This document shows positions 1 through 7,177 of a stretch of 12,340 nucleotides of DNA, in pieces. Position 1 is the first letter of the stretch. The number at the start of each line of letters is the position of its first letter. The stretch lies in the NCBI GenBank assembly GCA_004151065.3, contig NWUY0300014191.1, positions 33,865 through 46,204 on the forward strand. Direction: 5' to 3'. The DNA is from Larix sibirica. Taxonomy: Eukaryota > Streptophyta > Pinopsida > Pinales > Pinaceae. The translations under genes and the position numbers were made by a program. The notes beneath the pieces are model-generated. The model was not told the origin of the DNA. It saw only the letters and a program-made list of their open reading frames with translations, and ran no database searches.

Positions 1-364
1 AAAGGCATCTGTCTCAATCTCAAAAGGTTGTTGTGGGTCTAGTAGAGTGAGGACTAGCACCAAGCAGAGGCATCATTTCATATCATCAAGGGATTTTTGT
101 TATGATGCACCCCAAGCAAAATTTTCTTTAGCTCCACCCTTGGTCACTTAAATTAAGGGCCAAGCGATATGAGAGAACCCCAACACAAACCTGTGGTAAA
201 AGTTGGCAAGGCCCAAGAATCTACAAAGATCTATTATAGTTATCATGGTTGGCCAATGCGAATGACTTGGATCTTGGTTGGATCCACATGCACACCATGT
301 TCATCCATGATGCATCCTAGTTAATAAATTATCTCCATGTTGAATGAGCATTTCTCCAAATTGG
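1..364 (-). pseudogene. gypsy pol fragment: end of RT thumb/connection and start of RNase H
   Basis: Translation from about 364 leftwards gives NLEKCSFNMEIIY, a stop, then LGCIMDEHGVHVDPTKIQVI, which is the RT segment just after the catalytic palm in Ty3/gypsy elements. After a frameshift near 240 it continues with FLGLANFYHRFVLGFSHIAW (about 225-155), the connection region. It ends at the window edge with PQQPFEIETDA, where the first catalytic Asp region of RNase H begins. The piece is out of frame with the RT core on its right because the segment between them has been lost. The gene is cut by the window start, so the rest of RNase H and integrase cannot be assessed. Confidence 0.85.
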
Positions 365-790
365 TGTATAACTTGTGTTGGTGCAAGGTACTAAGGGTCA
401 TTATTCAATCCAAAAGGCATGACCAACCATTCAAAAATGCCTTCTATATACTTGAAGGTTTTCTTCCATACATTGGCTTGCTCAATCAGGACCTGGTGGT
501 AGCATGACTTCAAATAAATCTTACTAAAGAAATTGGCACCCTTGAGCTAATCAAGAAGATCATCAATCCAGGGGATTGGGTATTGAGTCTTGATGGTGAT
601 TTTTTTCAAGGATCTGTAATCAATACGAAGTCACCATGTCCCATCCTTATTCTATACCAGCACAATTGGGCTCCTACAAGTTGAGGAGCTTAGTTGAATG
701 TGGCCTTTTTTATGAGCTCTTGAATCTAATGCTTTATTTCCCCATTCTCTAGAAGAGAGTGTATATATACTAAATGTTTTAGCTAGAAGT
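365..790 (-). pseudogene. Ty3/gypsy reverse transcriptase core, inactivated and internally deleted
   Basis: The minus strand reads LLENGEIKH, stop, IQELIKKATF, then NKDGTW, stop, LRIDYRSLKKITIKTQYPIP and WIDDLLD, stop, LKGANFFSKIYLKSCYHQV, followed by FEWLVMPFGLNNDP. These are the finger and palm motifs of a Ty3/gypsy reverse transcriptase, which copies element RNA into cDNA in the cytoplasmic particle. In motif A the family reads SKIDLRSGYHQ; here the catalytic Asp codon is TAT (Tyr) at 514-516. After PFGLNNDP the sequence jumps to a point beyond the YxDD box, so roughly 50-60 residues including the second catalytic site are absent. In-frame stops interrupt the rest. The family assignment is secure although no single open frame exceeds about 60 codons. 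Confidence 0.9.
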
Positions 791-1022
791 GTAGAGGCAC
801 CCCTTTAGGCAAGGAAAATATATCTCTTTATTCTTCCACAATCTTGTCTACCTTCTTATGTTGTTTAGAGATACCTTGTGCTAAGGGTGTGGCAGTTGCA
901 GTGACCTTTCATCCACCTTTTAACTAAACCATGAAGAGGAAAAAAATCCTAGTCTGAGAGATGACCTTCTGAATTGCATGGAGATCAAGGAAACTATAGT
1001 AGTTGGGACTACCTTGGGTAAC

Positions 1023-1050
1023 ATGTAGAGTTGGCCATGTAGAGTTGGCC
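1023..1050. repeat. Exact 14-bp tandem duplication inside the gypsy protease/RT spacer
   Basis: ATGTAGAGTTGGCC occurs twice in direct succession (1023-1036 and 1037-1050). It lies just past the protease C-terminus on the minus strand. The perfect match suggests a recent slippage event compared with the heavily diverged surrounding code. Confidence 0.9.
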
Positions 1051-1349
1051 TTCCAAAGTAAGGATTACACTACAAGGCCTCCACTCATAAACAACATGGT
1101 GATTCCAAATATAGGGTTGTCCTAAAATAACATCACAAACTTCAAGTGGGTCATCATCACACAGTACCTAATATTTGAATGGATTTATGTCATAGGATAT
1201 GCAGTTTTTTAAATAAGGTGGATGTCTCGTCCTTGGCTCAAGCAACCAATGGTGTATGGTTGGCGATATGGCATCATCGGTAGCTTCAATCTCTTGAGAA
1301 ACTCATCCAAGATTAGGTTATTCTAGCTGCCACTATCAACAATAAAATG
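1035..1349 (-). pseudogene. gypsy aspartic protease domain, broken
   Basis: From 1349 leftwards the minus strand reads HFIVDSGS, a stop codon, then NNLILDEFLKRLKLP and MMPYRQPYTIGCLSQGRDIH. DSGS (1326-1337) fits the D-S/T-G active-site loop of a retropepsin, the enzyme that cuts the Gag-Pol polyprotein during particle maturation. After a shift the distal part continues as DDPLEVCDVILGQPYIWNHH and EWRPCSVILTLEGQLYM, the VILGxPW-like flap and C-terminal region usual in plant gypsy. It sits between gag and RT as expected. The stop directly after DSGS and at least one frameshift make it non-functional. Confidence 0.85.
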
Positions 1350-1410
1350 AAATGGATTCCCCCTCACCCATAGTTGTGAATGGAAGATATGATCCCCTTA
1401 CTCTATATCT

Positions 1411-2132
1411 TATGACTCAGTGATGGTGGCACTAGGTTCCATGTCAATGATCCATTTTCCCTTCTCTTGCTCTGAATCAAAGTTTGAGCCAAATTCCAAC
1501 TCTGTGGATTCCATATTAGCCAACAATTATTGTTTTGAATGACATCCATTAGTGTTGTGCCAGGTATTTTGTGGAAATCACACCACTTATTAGTGTCCTT
1601 CTTCGATTTCCCATTACTATAGTGTCTCTCTCCTAGTGCAAATTTGTCCATCTTGTGTACTCATCATCATAGTTTTCAACGGGGTATAATTCCTCCTTGA
1701 AGTCATCAACAAAAGCCACCCAAGTGGTTTATGTCCTGTATATTTCAAACTCATCCTTGACATGCCTCTTGTAGTAACTGTCCCACCATCCTTGACATGG
1801 GGGAGGGACTTAAGGAGTGCGAAGGTGATATTTTCACTAGTGGATAACTTTTGAATAGAGAAGTAACCCTCTAATATATTTAACCATTACTCCAAAGGAT
1901 TTGCATCTATATAGCCTTCAAATAAGGGAATGTCAAAGTTAACTTGTACCTTGAAGGGAGTTGCACATCCAAAATGGCTACTTGTTGAATATGTTTATTT
2001 CATCGTCAACAGTCGTTGAAGGATATGGGAGAAATTATCTATCATCACATTCCTTTGTCCCGTGAGGGCCTCCTCAAGGAAAAATATAATAGTATTTTCT
2101 GCTCCATCATCTCTCTTTTCTTCCCTCGCCAT
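1411..2132 (-). pseudogene. gypsy gag: N-terminus, capsid (Retrotrans_gag) and CHHC knuckle, frameshifted and deleted
   Basis: A likely start codon at 2132 opens MAREEKRDDGAENTI and runs about 45 codons to a stop near 1995. A second frame then reads VNFDIPLFEGYIDANPLE (about 1955-1890) and WLNILEGYFSIQKLSTSENI. Another frame gives WVAFVDDFKEELYPVENYDD and EYTRWTNLH (about 1736-1650), matching the W...F...YP...W..L pattern of the plant Retrotrans_gag domain. The code then jumps to GKSKKDTNKWCDFHKIPG and, after a +1 shift near 1561, HNTNGCHSKQ, a C-x2-H-x4-H-x4-C knuckle used by some plant gypsy elements. The middle of gag between the capsid and the knuckle (of the order of 150 residues) is missing. 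Gag would form the cytoplasmic virus-like particle; this copy cannot. Confidence 0.82.
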
Positions 2133-2190
2133 GTGAGGTTGTTTAGGCCGATGATAGGGGTTGTCCCCAAGCTCAACCAGTTCGAGACCC

Positions 2191-2205
2191 AACTCTTGAT
2201 ATCCA
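2191..2205 (-). other. Primer-binding site (initiator Met tRNA type), degenerate
   Basis: The minus strand reads TGGATATCAAGAGTT, which aligns to the standard plant Met primer site TGGTATCAGAGC if two extra A residues are allowed. It lies a few bases inside the LTR end (CCTCAACA at 2211) and upstream of gag, exactly where minus-strand DNA synthesis would be primed. The inserted bases suggest mutation after integration. Confidence 0.6.
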
Positions 2206-2210
2206 AATCT

Positions 2211-3570
2211 TGTTGAGGAATTGCATTGAGAAACAACAAGAACAAATTTCTCTGGAAAACAAAATGAAATTAGTGTGATAACATGTGGTTTTACATGCAA
2301 ATTTATAGTATTTATGATGGAATGATTTGATGCCATGAAATATTGCATGTGGATTCTTATTCCATGACCATTCTAATAACGATGCAAGATTGCATGTGGT
2401 ATTGTTTCATAGTGATTTTATGATGTAATTGATGATATACAATGGTTGCATGTGATAATTACATGTGGCTTCTTATTGCATATTGGGTAAATCATATGGT
2501 ATGACCACAATGGTATGTGATAATGACCTATATATTCTTGAGATTGCAATATATTGATGATTATTGACTAAATGTTGTGAGTGGAAGTCTTGTTTTAGGT
2601 ATTCTACTCTGACGCCATGCAGGTCGGTTCATTTAGTGATCTCATGGGAGCGCATAACCACAAGGGAGAAGGGTTGCAACTAACACCTTGTGGGTTGGGG
2701 ACCAACTCACTCAACAATATTAAGCCAATGGTTCTTTTCATACTTTTTAGAAGTCCAAGGAGGGAGGTGTATGGAGGAACTTATGATGCCTGGGGCTAGG
2801 AGCCGTAAGGGTGCATAAGGAGGGAGTATAGGCCAACCTTTTGAGATGCCCAAGGTATAATGATATCAATTACATGATTTATGTACCAGTAACCGGATTC
2901 CATTTAATTCCCATGAGGCCTAGATTATAGTTAATTCAGAGGAGGCCACAAATTTACCGAAATTTGGGAGGGTGGCTAAGCCACAGAAACTTCCTAGGGA
3001 ACTTCCGATGCCTATTGTATGATCCATGGACATGTTAAAGTAGAGGCCTTGTTCCATGGCAAGGGGGAGCATCTAGAGTATTAGTGTGGAGGGTTATGAA
3101 GGTGGTGGATGGTATGAATTCTCAAGGTGAGGGTGTGTAAGGGAGGAAGCATAAGTATTGGAATTAAGAAACTACACAATAACATAGATTATGTAGGTTC
3201 ATATGGCTATAATATTATTTATAATAAGTACATAGGGATTCATGAAAACATATAGTTTCATAACTACATATATTAAATTAAGTTAGTATTTAAATTAATT
3301 ATAAGAGTGGGTTATTAGGGGAAGTGGAACAAAATAATAAATATTACCTCTTACCTAATTAGGGAAGTTTTGCATGGTGATTTTTTCATGTGGACATGTC
3401 CAAGTGGGGAAAGATTGTGAAAGCTTAAAAGGGGGGAAATGAGAGGGGGAAGAGGGTTACAAGATTGTTACATGTGCACACCATTTTCCTTCTTCCCAGC
3501 TTTCTATAACAACTATTGCTTAACAATATTGTTTTAATTTTCTTAGAATACATCAGAGATGGGTGTTACA
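2211..3570 (-). repeat. Probable 5' LTR of the gypsy element (about 1360 bp)
   Basis: On the minus strand the segment begins TGTAACACCCATCTCTGATG at 3570, a typical plant gypsy LTR start, and ends CCTCAACA at 2211, five bases before the primer-binding site. The length, about 1.36 kb, is long but within the range of plant gypsy LTRs. It contains no protein-coding signal. The few short ORFs inside (for example 2617-2799 on the plus strand) have no recognisable motif. The part next to the primer-binding site holds degenerate CATGTGG repeats. Only one LTR is in view, so the boundaries are inferred from end motifs rather than from an LTR-LTR alignment. Confidence 0.6.
2281..2486. repeat. Degenerate repeated TGCATGTGG-type motifs in the LTR end
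   Basis: The string (T/A)(T/G)(G/A)CATGTGG, or the close variant TTGCATGTGA, recurs at about 2281, 2344, 2390, 2443 and 2461. Two copies share a longer context: TGCATGTGGATTCTTATT near 2344 and TACATGTGGCTTCTTATT near 2460. This may be a decayed tandem repeat in the U5 end of the LTR. It is seen by eye only. Confidence 0.5.
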
Positions 3571-3819
3571 AAAAATTGTTAAGACAAATAGGCTATGATG
3601 GACAAGGGTTGGGAAAGTGAAGACAAGGCATCTCGATCCCTATTTTAACTTAACATAGGGCCACGAATGAAGGCCTAGGTTTCAATAGCAAAGAGGAAAA
3701 TACCACAAATGCCATGATCAATTTTGTGAAGGAAAAATATATGCTAGAATTGGCCTGCTCATCATAGGAAAGTACAATAGTGAAGGGAGAGGAAAACACA
3801 CTTCCACTTCATACTTATT

Positions 3820-4260
3820 GTGGGAAATTGCAGAAGGGAAGTAATGAGGAAAGTAAAACAACTCCCCTTACCAATATTTATGATAAGTAGCACACAACTC
3901 AATCAAAAGAAGAAGAAAATCAAGAGGTATGCTTTAGGAAAGATACCAATTGTTTGTCGTTGCTGCAAGAGGAAAGGCCATAGAGTTAACTATTGTTGGT
4001 ACTTAGAGGCATGATCATTTTGTGAGAAGAAAGGCCATTGTGAGGCATATTTCTAAAAGAAGTAAGCCACATGCTACAAGATAGATTGCTTCTAGAGGAA
4101 GAATGGAAATAAGACTTCCCTAAACCAACAACAAACTTAGAGGCACATGACGAAGACAAGCATGTCAAGCAACCCATCCAATCCAAGAAATTTTTCCACC
4201 ACTGCGATTTGAGTGGACATTAGGAATCCAAGTGTTGGAGGCTTCATCCATAGATTCACC
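3820..4260 (+). pseudogene. gag nucleocapsid region with a run of CCHC zinc knuckles, broken
   Basis: An open stretch at 3820-4014 is rich in Lys (QKKKKIKRYALGK) and runs into CRCCKRKGHRVNYC at 3955-3996, an intact C-x2-C-x4-H-x4-C knuckle. A second knuckle follows in the same frame but has lost its outer cysteines: a TGA stop replaces the first, and Phe replaces the last in SFCEKKGHCEAYF. A Cys-rich tail, ATCYKIDC, comes next. In another frame, FHHCDLSGH, stop, ESKCWRLHP (about 4194-4240) is a further knuckle lacking its first Cys. Such modules bind element RNA for packaging. Upstream DNA back to 3571 may hold more gag (IMDKGWESEDKASRSLF near 3588), but I cannot match it to a domain. Confidence 0.75.
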
Positions 4261-5091
4261 TTAGAAACTGCACAACCAAGAGAAGAGTGTGGAAGTGAAG
4301 AGGAAGGGGATGGAGAGTGGCGATCTCTAGTCCAAGGTGCAAAAGTTGTCCAATGATTTATAACAACACAGGCGGTCAAGATCACCAACAAAGAGGACAA
4401 TAGGTTGATGTTGACATCAAGGGAATCCACTATCCAATTTTTTCCTTCATTCTTCCAAAAGAATATTTCATTCTTGGAAATGTATCAAAAATTGATGCAT
4501 AGAGGTCAATGGCCTTGGGATATCCTCATAACTCTATGACATCCATCAAAGCAAACTAGACCTTGGAGAAATCACGAAGGTTGTGATTGTGCACTAAGGT
4601 TGTCATCTAGATGACAATGTTGTCGAGATGAAGCACTATGCAACAACAAGGAGTTGTTTATGTGTCGGGAAGCAATTGATTCTAGCAGAAGAGAGTAGTC
4701 CACACATCCTCTTGTATAATTTCCATGTGATGGCATAGCTTACTGGGGTATATTAAGGAACAAGATCAAAATTTGACTTAGCTTCATTCATTGCCAAGAT
4801 GGATCGTCTTTATGACTAAGAATGCAAGAGACTTGGATGCTAAAGATGGGAGTGAATTATGTTCGAAGAATTTATATATGAATATTTCTCAGAGTTGAGA
4901 GTTAGTGAGCATACTTCTACAATGTGGGAACAAGTGAGCTAGAACAATAGCTAGAGTCAAAGCTAGTAGCTAGGGAAATGAGCCAAAGTCAGAGCTATAG
5001 CTAGGAACTAGAGTCAGTGCCATGTTCCAAAGAAGGAGACATAAGGAAATTGATCCAGATTGGTCTTGTAAGCTATAGGAGACTAAGAAAA
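4261..5091 (+). other. Non-coding internal region of the LTR remnant
   Basis: No protease, integrase, RT or RNase H motif could be found here in any frame on either strand. Stops are frequent. The minus-strand open frame at 4137-4430 is an antisense shadow of the gag tail. Between about 4931 and 5021 there is a run of degenerate GAGCTAG/AGAGTCA repeats. The region is probably a decayed leader-to-LTR spacer or the remains of a deleted pol. Confidence 0.55.
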
Positions 5092-5105
5092 TCTCAACTG
5101 GGAGG
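5092..5105 (+). other. Putative polypurine tract next to the 3' LTR
   Basis: CTCAACTGGGAGGTG directly precedes the LTR start TGTTG at 5106. A short purine block (GGGAGG) at this place is the usual priming site for plus-strand DNA synthesis in plant LTR elements. The tract is short and is supported mainly by its position. Confidence 0.5.
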
Positions 5106-5632
5106 TGTTGTTTGAAAATGGATCCCTATGAACGGATGGATGTAATTCGATAATTTCCGAAGCTTAGAAATTGTATGAAAAGTGAAATAAGATCAAGAGA
5201 AAAAATGTTGAATTAATTAAATTGGAAAAATGAATAGGAGAGGAAAAGACAGGGAGGAATGTGATCTGAAAGTTTAGTCCCTTGGCCTTCCCACTACCCC
5301 CCAATTCTCCTATATCTCATTGCATTTTTCATTCTCAAAGGGTGTTTTTTTGGCCACATAGAAGAGAATCCACATGGGATGCTTGAGATCTATAGGTAGC
5401 ATTGTAAGTAGAGATTTCTAAATTAGGTTGAGATACCATTCCTCTTTGACATTCAAACCATATTTGTAGTACTTCAATATTACTTGTTAATATTATGAGT
5501 TATTCTTTTTCATATTCCCCATCATTTCCATCTTGCCACTTTTATGTATAATAAAATTAGATAAATATGCCCCATTAAATTGAAAGAAATGTGTACTTAT
5601 TTTTCATTAATTAAATTAACTCATTCTCAACA
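5106..5632 (+). repeat. LTR (527 bp) with TGTTG...CAACA ends
   Basis: The segment starts TGTTGTTTGAAAATGG and ends CATTCTCAACA, giving a perfect 5-bp terminal inverted repeat with the required TG...CA. A polyadenylation-type AATAAA lies at 5550-5555, in the 3' half as expected for R/U5. The short purine tract before it and gag-like code upstream in the same orientation make it a 3' LTR rather than a solo LTR. The five bases after it (CCACC, 5633-5637) would be one half of a target-site duplication whose partner lies elsewhere. Confidence 0.65.
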
Positions 5633-5929
5633 CCACCTTGTTTGAAAAAGGTTCTTGGATTATAATGGTTTTCAAGAATATCATTTATCAAGGGTTACCC
5701 TCTTTGGATATTGAAATCTTTTAGATTAACCTAAAGTGGGGGGTTCTTTACCCACATAGGGTGAGATGGCATAATTCCATAACTAATAATGTCTCAAGGA
5801 ACAACACATTGATGATGGGTGGAGTGTCCACTCGAAATGTTGGGGAAATTTTAAAAACTAATGCATAGTTTAATTCCAAACTATCCTACACATTTGTGAG
5901 CAATTGTGAAAAATCTACATTGTCAAATA
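5633..5929. other. Unassigned spacer, possibly the 3' end of the LINE
   Basis: On the minus strand this follows the last recognisable LINE motif (IPLVNW near 5940). It may be the decayed C-terminal part of ORF2, but I see no convincing motif. No poly(A) or poly(T) tail marks a LINE 3' end before the LTR at 5632, so the 3' end may have been cut off by the neighbouring LTR element. Confidence 0.4.
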
Positions 5930-6434
5930 GTCTACCAATTAACGAAAGGGATGCCCTCACTCTTCTCCTTACTTATCCATAAGAATCTGAAGCCATTTCT
6001 CCTTATTTTCCCAACACTCCCTTTGGAATATATGCCAGGCAGTGTCAAAAGACTAGGATGGCATCCAAGATAGATTTAGCCAAAACTAACTTCCCACCTC
6101 TTGACAACCAACTATTACACCAAAATTTATTATTTTTTCAAATTTTATAATTAAACACCTCCATCCATTGAATACATATCCATTAGGCTTAATGATAAAC
6201 CCAAAATACTTAAATCAATATTGAAAATTAATCTAGTTATAACGAAAACACTATGAAAAATCCCCTAATCATATCATCATCCAACCTAAAGAAATATATA
6301 GAGGATATTTTCATATTATCCAACATGACTATTGATAAGAAACACAAATATATGATCTCTATTAATTTGTTAGCATTTTTTATAGACCCATCGTAAAAAA
6401 TTAGAACATCGCCTAAACAATGCAGAAACAATGA
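5930..6434 (-). pseudogene. LINE ORF2, distal RT palm/thumb and post-RT region
   Basis: The minus strand resumes after the insert as LGDVLIFYDGSIKNANKLIE, then MKISSIYFFRLDDDMIRGF (6430-6240). This is the part of a plant LINE RT that follows and includes the FVDDVLIF catalytic box; here the DD is reduced to GD. Further left come WLSRGGKLVLAKSIL (about 6112-6065) and IPKGVLGK, with IRRNGFRFLWISKEKSEG and IPLVNW in the adjacent frame (6032-5936), matching the thumb and the W-L-x-GGK-L-x-L-I-K-x-V/I-L motif of this LINE family. Stops and at least two frameshifts are present. The C-terminal end of ORF2 is not clear. Confidence 0.85.
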
Positions 6435-6861
6435 CATTATCCCTGAGTTTTCCAAGATCAATCATGTTCTTAGAAGCAACACCATCAAGAAGCTTCCCAT
6501 ATTAGTGAAAGATCAAGTGGACCCAATACTACAAAAATGGGTTTAACAAATTTCTTTCACTTGCAAAAAATCTTACATAGCAGAAACATGAAGGTCTATC
6601 CAAACAAGAGTTAAAGAGCATAGTGCAGACATCTGATTTAATATAATTCATAAATCTGCATTAACAGAACATTCACACAACACAATGCATCCCATAAAAA
6701 TGGAGGATATGACAATTTTATCCAGAGTTGACAATTGGTCAAAAAAGGAGGGTGAGAGAGGCAATTAAAATGGTTAAGAACCCTAACTGTCTAAATCATG
6801 ATGATGGCTTAACCATCAGTAGAACCTGGCTATCATCTCTCCTCCAATGAATTCTATTCAT

Positions 6862-6966
6862 GGGTTTAATTAATAATTAAATTTGGTTTGGATGGCCTCT
6901 TCTATTTAAGGTTTAATGGGAAATTATAATTAAATTAAAATTTTTGCTTTGGATAAGCCTCTTAAA
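6862..6966. repeat. Imperfect direct repeat inside the insert
   Basis: Two neighbouring A+T-rich units share the order AATTAAATT...TTTGGAT..GCCTCTT (about 6862-6909 and 6910-6966). The units differ by several substitutions and small indels, so this is an old duplication or chance similarity in A+T-rich DNA. Confidence 0.4.
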
Positions 6967-7075
6967 CAATTTCGCTATTCTCAAATGAAGGAGTGACTTG
7001 AAACAAAGATGTTGTTTCTATTTATCCCTGAAAGGAGAGATGAAAAAGCTTCGACATCGTCATTGTCCCGAAGAT

Positions 7076-7097
7076 GAGCCTAGATAAGGCTCGAAAC
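7076..7097 (+). other. Perfect 5-bp stem-loop followed by GAAAC
   Basis: GAGCC (7076-7080) and GGCTC (7088-7092) pair around the loop TAGATAA and are followed at once by GAAAC. The upstream bases GAAGATGA partly resemble the CTGATGA core box of a hammerhead ribozyme. However, the first two bases of that box differ, and its last two pair into the stem. It is therefore at best a decayed relative and may simply be a hairpin. Confidence 0.4.
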
Positions 7098-7177
7098 GTT
7101 GATAAGATTATGGATTCCACCGCAGTATCTCCAGTTGATGCCAACAACTCACTTTGTGGATTCTCAACCAATTTAAA

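Larger units (their letters stand above)
1..3570 (-). mobile_element. Degraded Ty3/gypsy LTR retrotransposon, 5' part (5' LTR, gag, protease, RT)
   Basis: Reading the minus strand from 3570 to 1 gives, in the order expected for Ty3/gypsy, a long LTR, a Met-type primer-binding site, a gag capsid and zinc-knuckle region, an aspartic protease, a reverse transcriptase and the RT/RNase H connection. The RNase H core, integrase and 3' LTR would lie to the left of the window. All coding parts are broken by stops, frameshifts and deletions, so this is a dead copy. The order protease-RT-RNase H, with no integrase between protease and RT, separates it from Ty1/copia. The clade cannot be fixed without the integrase and any chromodomain. 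The right boundary (3570) is placed at TGTAACACCC, a usual plant gypsy LTR start. Confidence 0.88.
3571..5632 (+). mobile_element. 5'-truncated LTR retrotransposon remnant (gag zinc knuckles, 3' LTR)
   Basis: The plus strand carries gag-type zinc knuckles (3955-4240), then about 850 bp without recognisable pol code, a purine-rich tract and a 527-bp LTR with perfect TGTTG/CAACA ends. No matching 5' LTR or primer-binding site is seen. The left end abuts the start of the minus-strand gypsy LTR at 3570, so the gypsy element probably inserted into this one and moved its 5' part out of the window. Gag so close to the 3' LTR means that pol is deleted or was never present. The superfamily stays open, since the end motifs resemble copia-type LTRs but no pol order is available. 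Confidence 0.7.
6435..7177. mobile_element. Foreign insert of about 740 bp in the LINE RT, identity unknown
   Basis: LINE code stops after THLLF (about 7178) and resumes with GDVLIF (about 6428), while in the family THLLFVDDVLIF is continuous. The intervening DNA has no LINE motif, so it is an insertion. It contains no convincing ORF. It holds an imperfect direct repeat in its A+T-rich middle (6862-6966) and a 5-bp stem-loop followed by CGAAAC (7076-7097). No clear terminal inverted repeat, TG...CA ends or target-site duplication can be seen, so the exact edges are uncertain by some tens of bases. The stem-loop with CGAAAC recalls a motif I associate with Penelope-like elements, but this is only an impression. 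Confidence 0.7.

Noticed and set aside
1995-2348. 117-codon minus-strand ORF as one protein
   Set aside because: Its upstream part crosses the inferred LTR end and primer-binding site. Only the portion from the ATG at 2132 is likely to be gag.
4137-4430. 97-codon minus-strand ORF with a hydrophobic stretch (LLSSLLVILTACVVI) as a membrane protein
   Set aside because: It is antisense to the gag zinc-knuckle tail and the following spacer. Hydrophobicity arises from A/G-rich sense code read backwards.
5106-5632. Solo LTR
   Set aside because: It is preceded by a purine tract and same-strand gag-type code, and no flanking duplication of CCACC is seen before 5106, so a 3' LTR is the better reading.
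7055-7110. Active hammerhead ribozyme
   Set aside because: The CTGATGA box is not intact (AAGATGA), the stem includes bases that should be unpaired in the core, and no cleavage triplet with matching stem could be assigned by eye.
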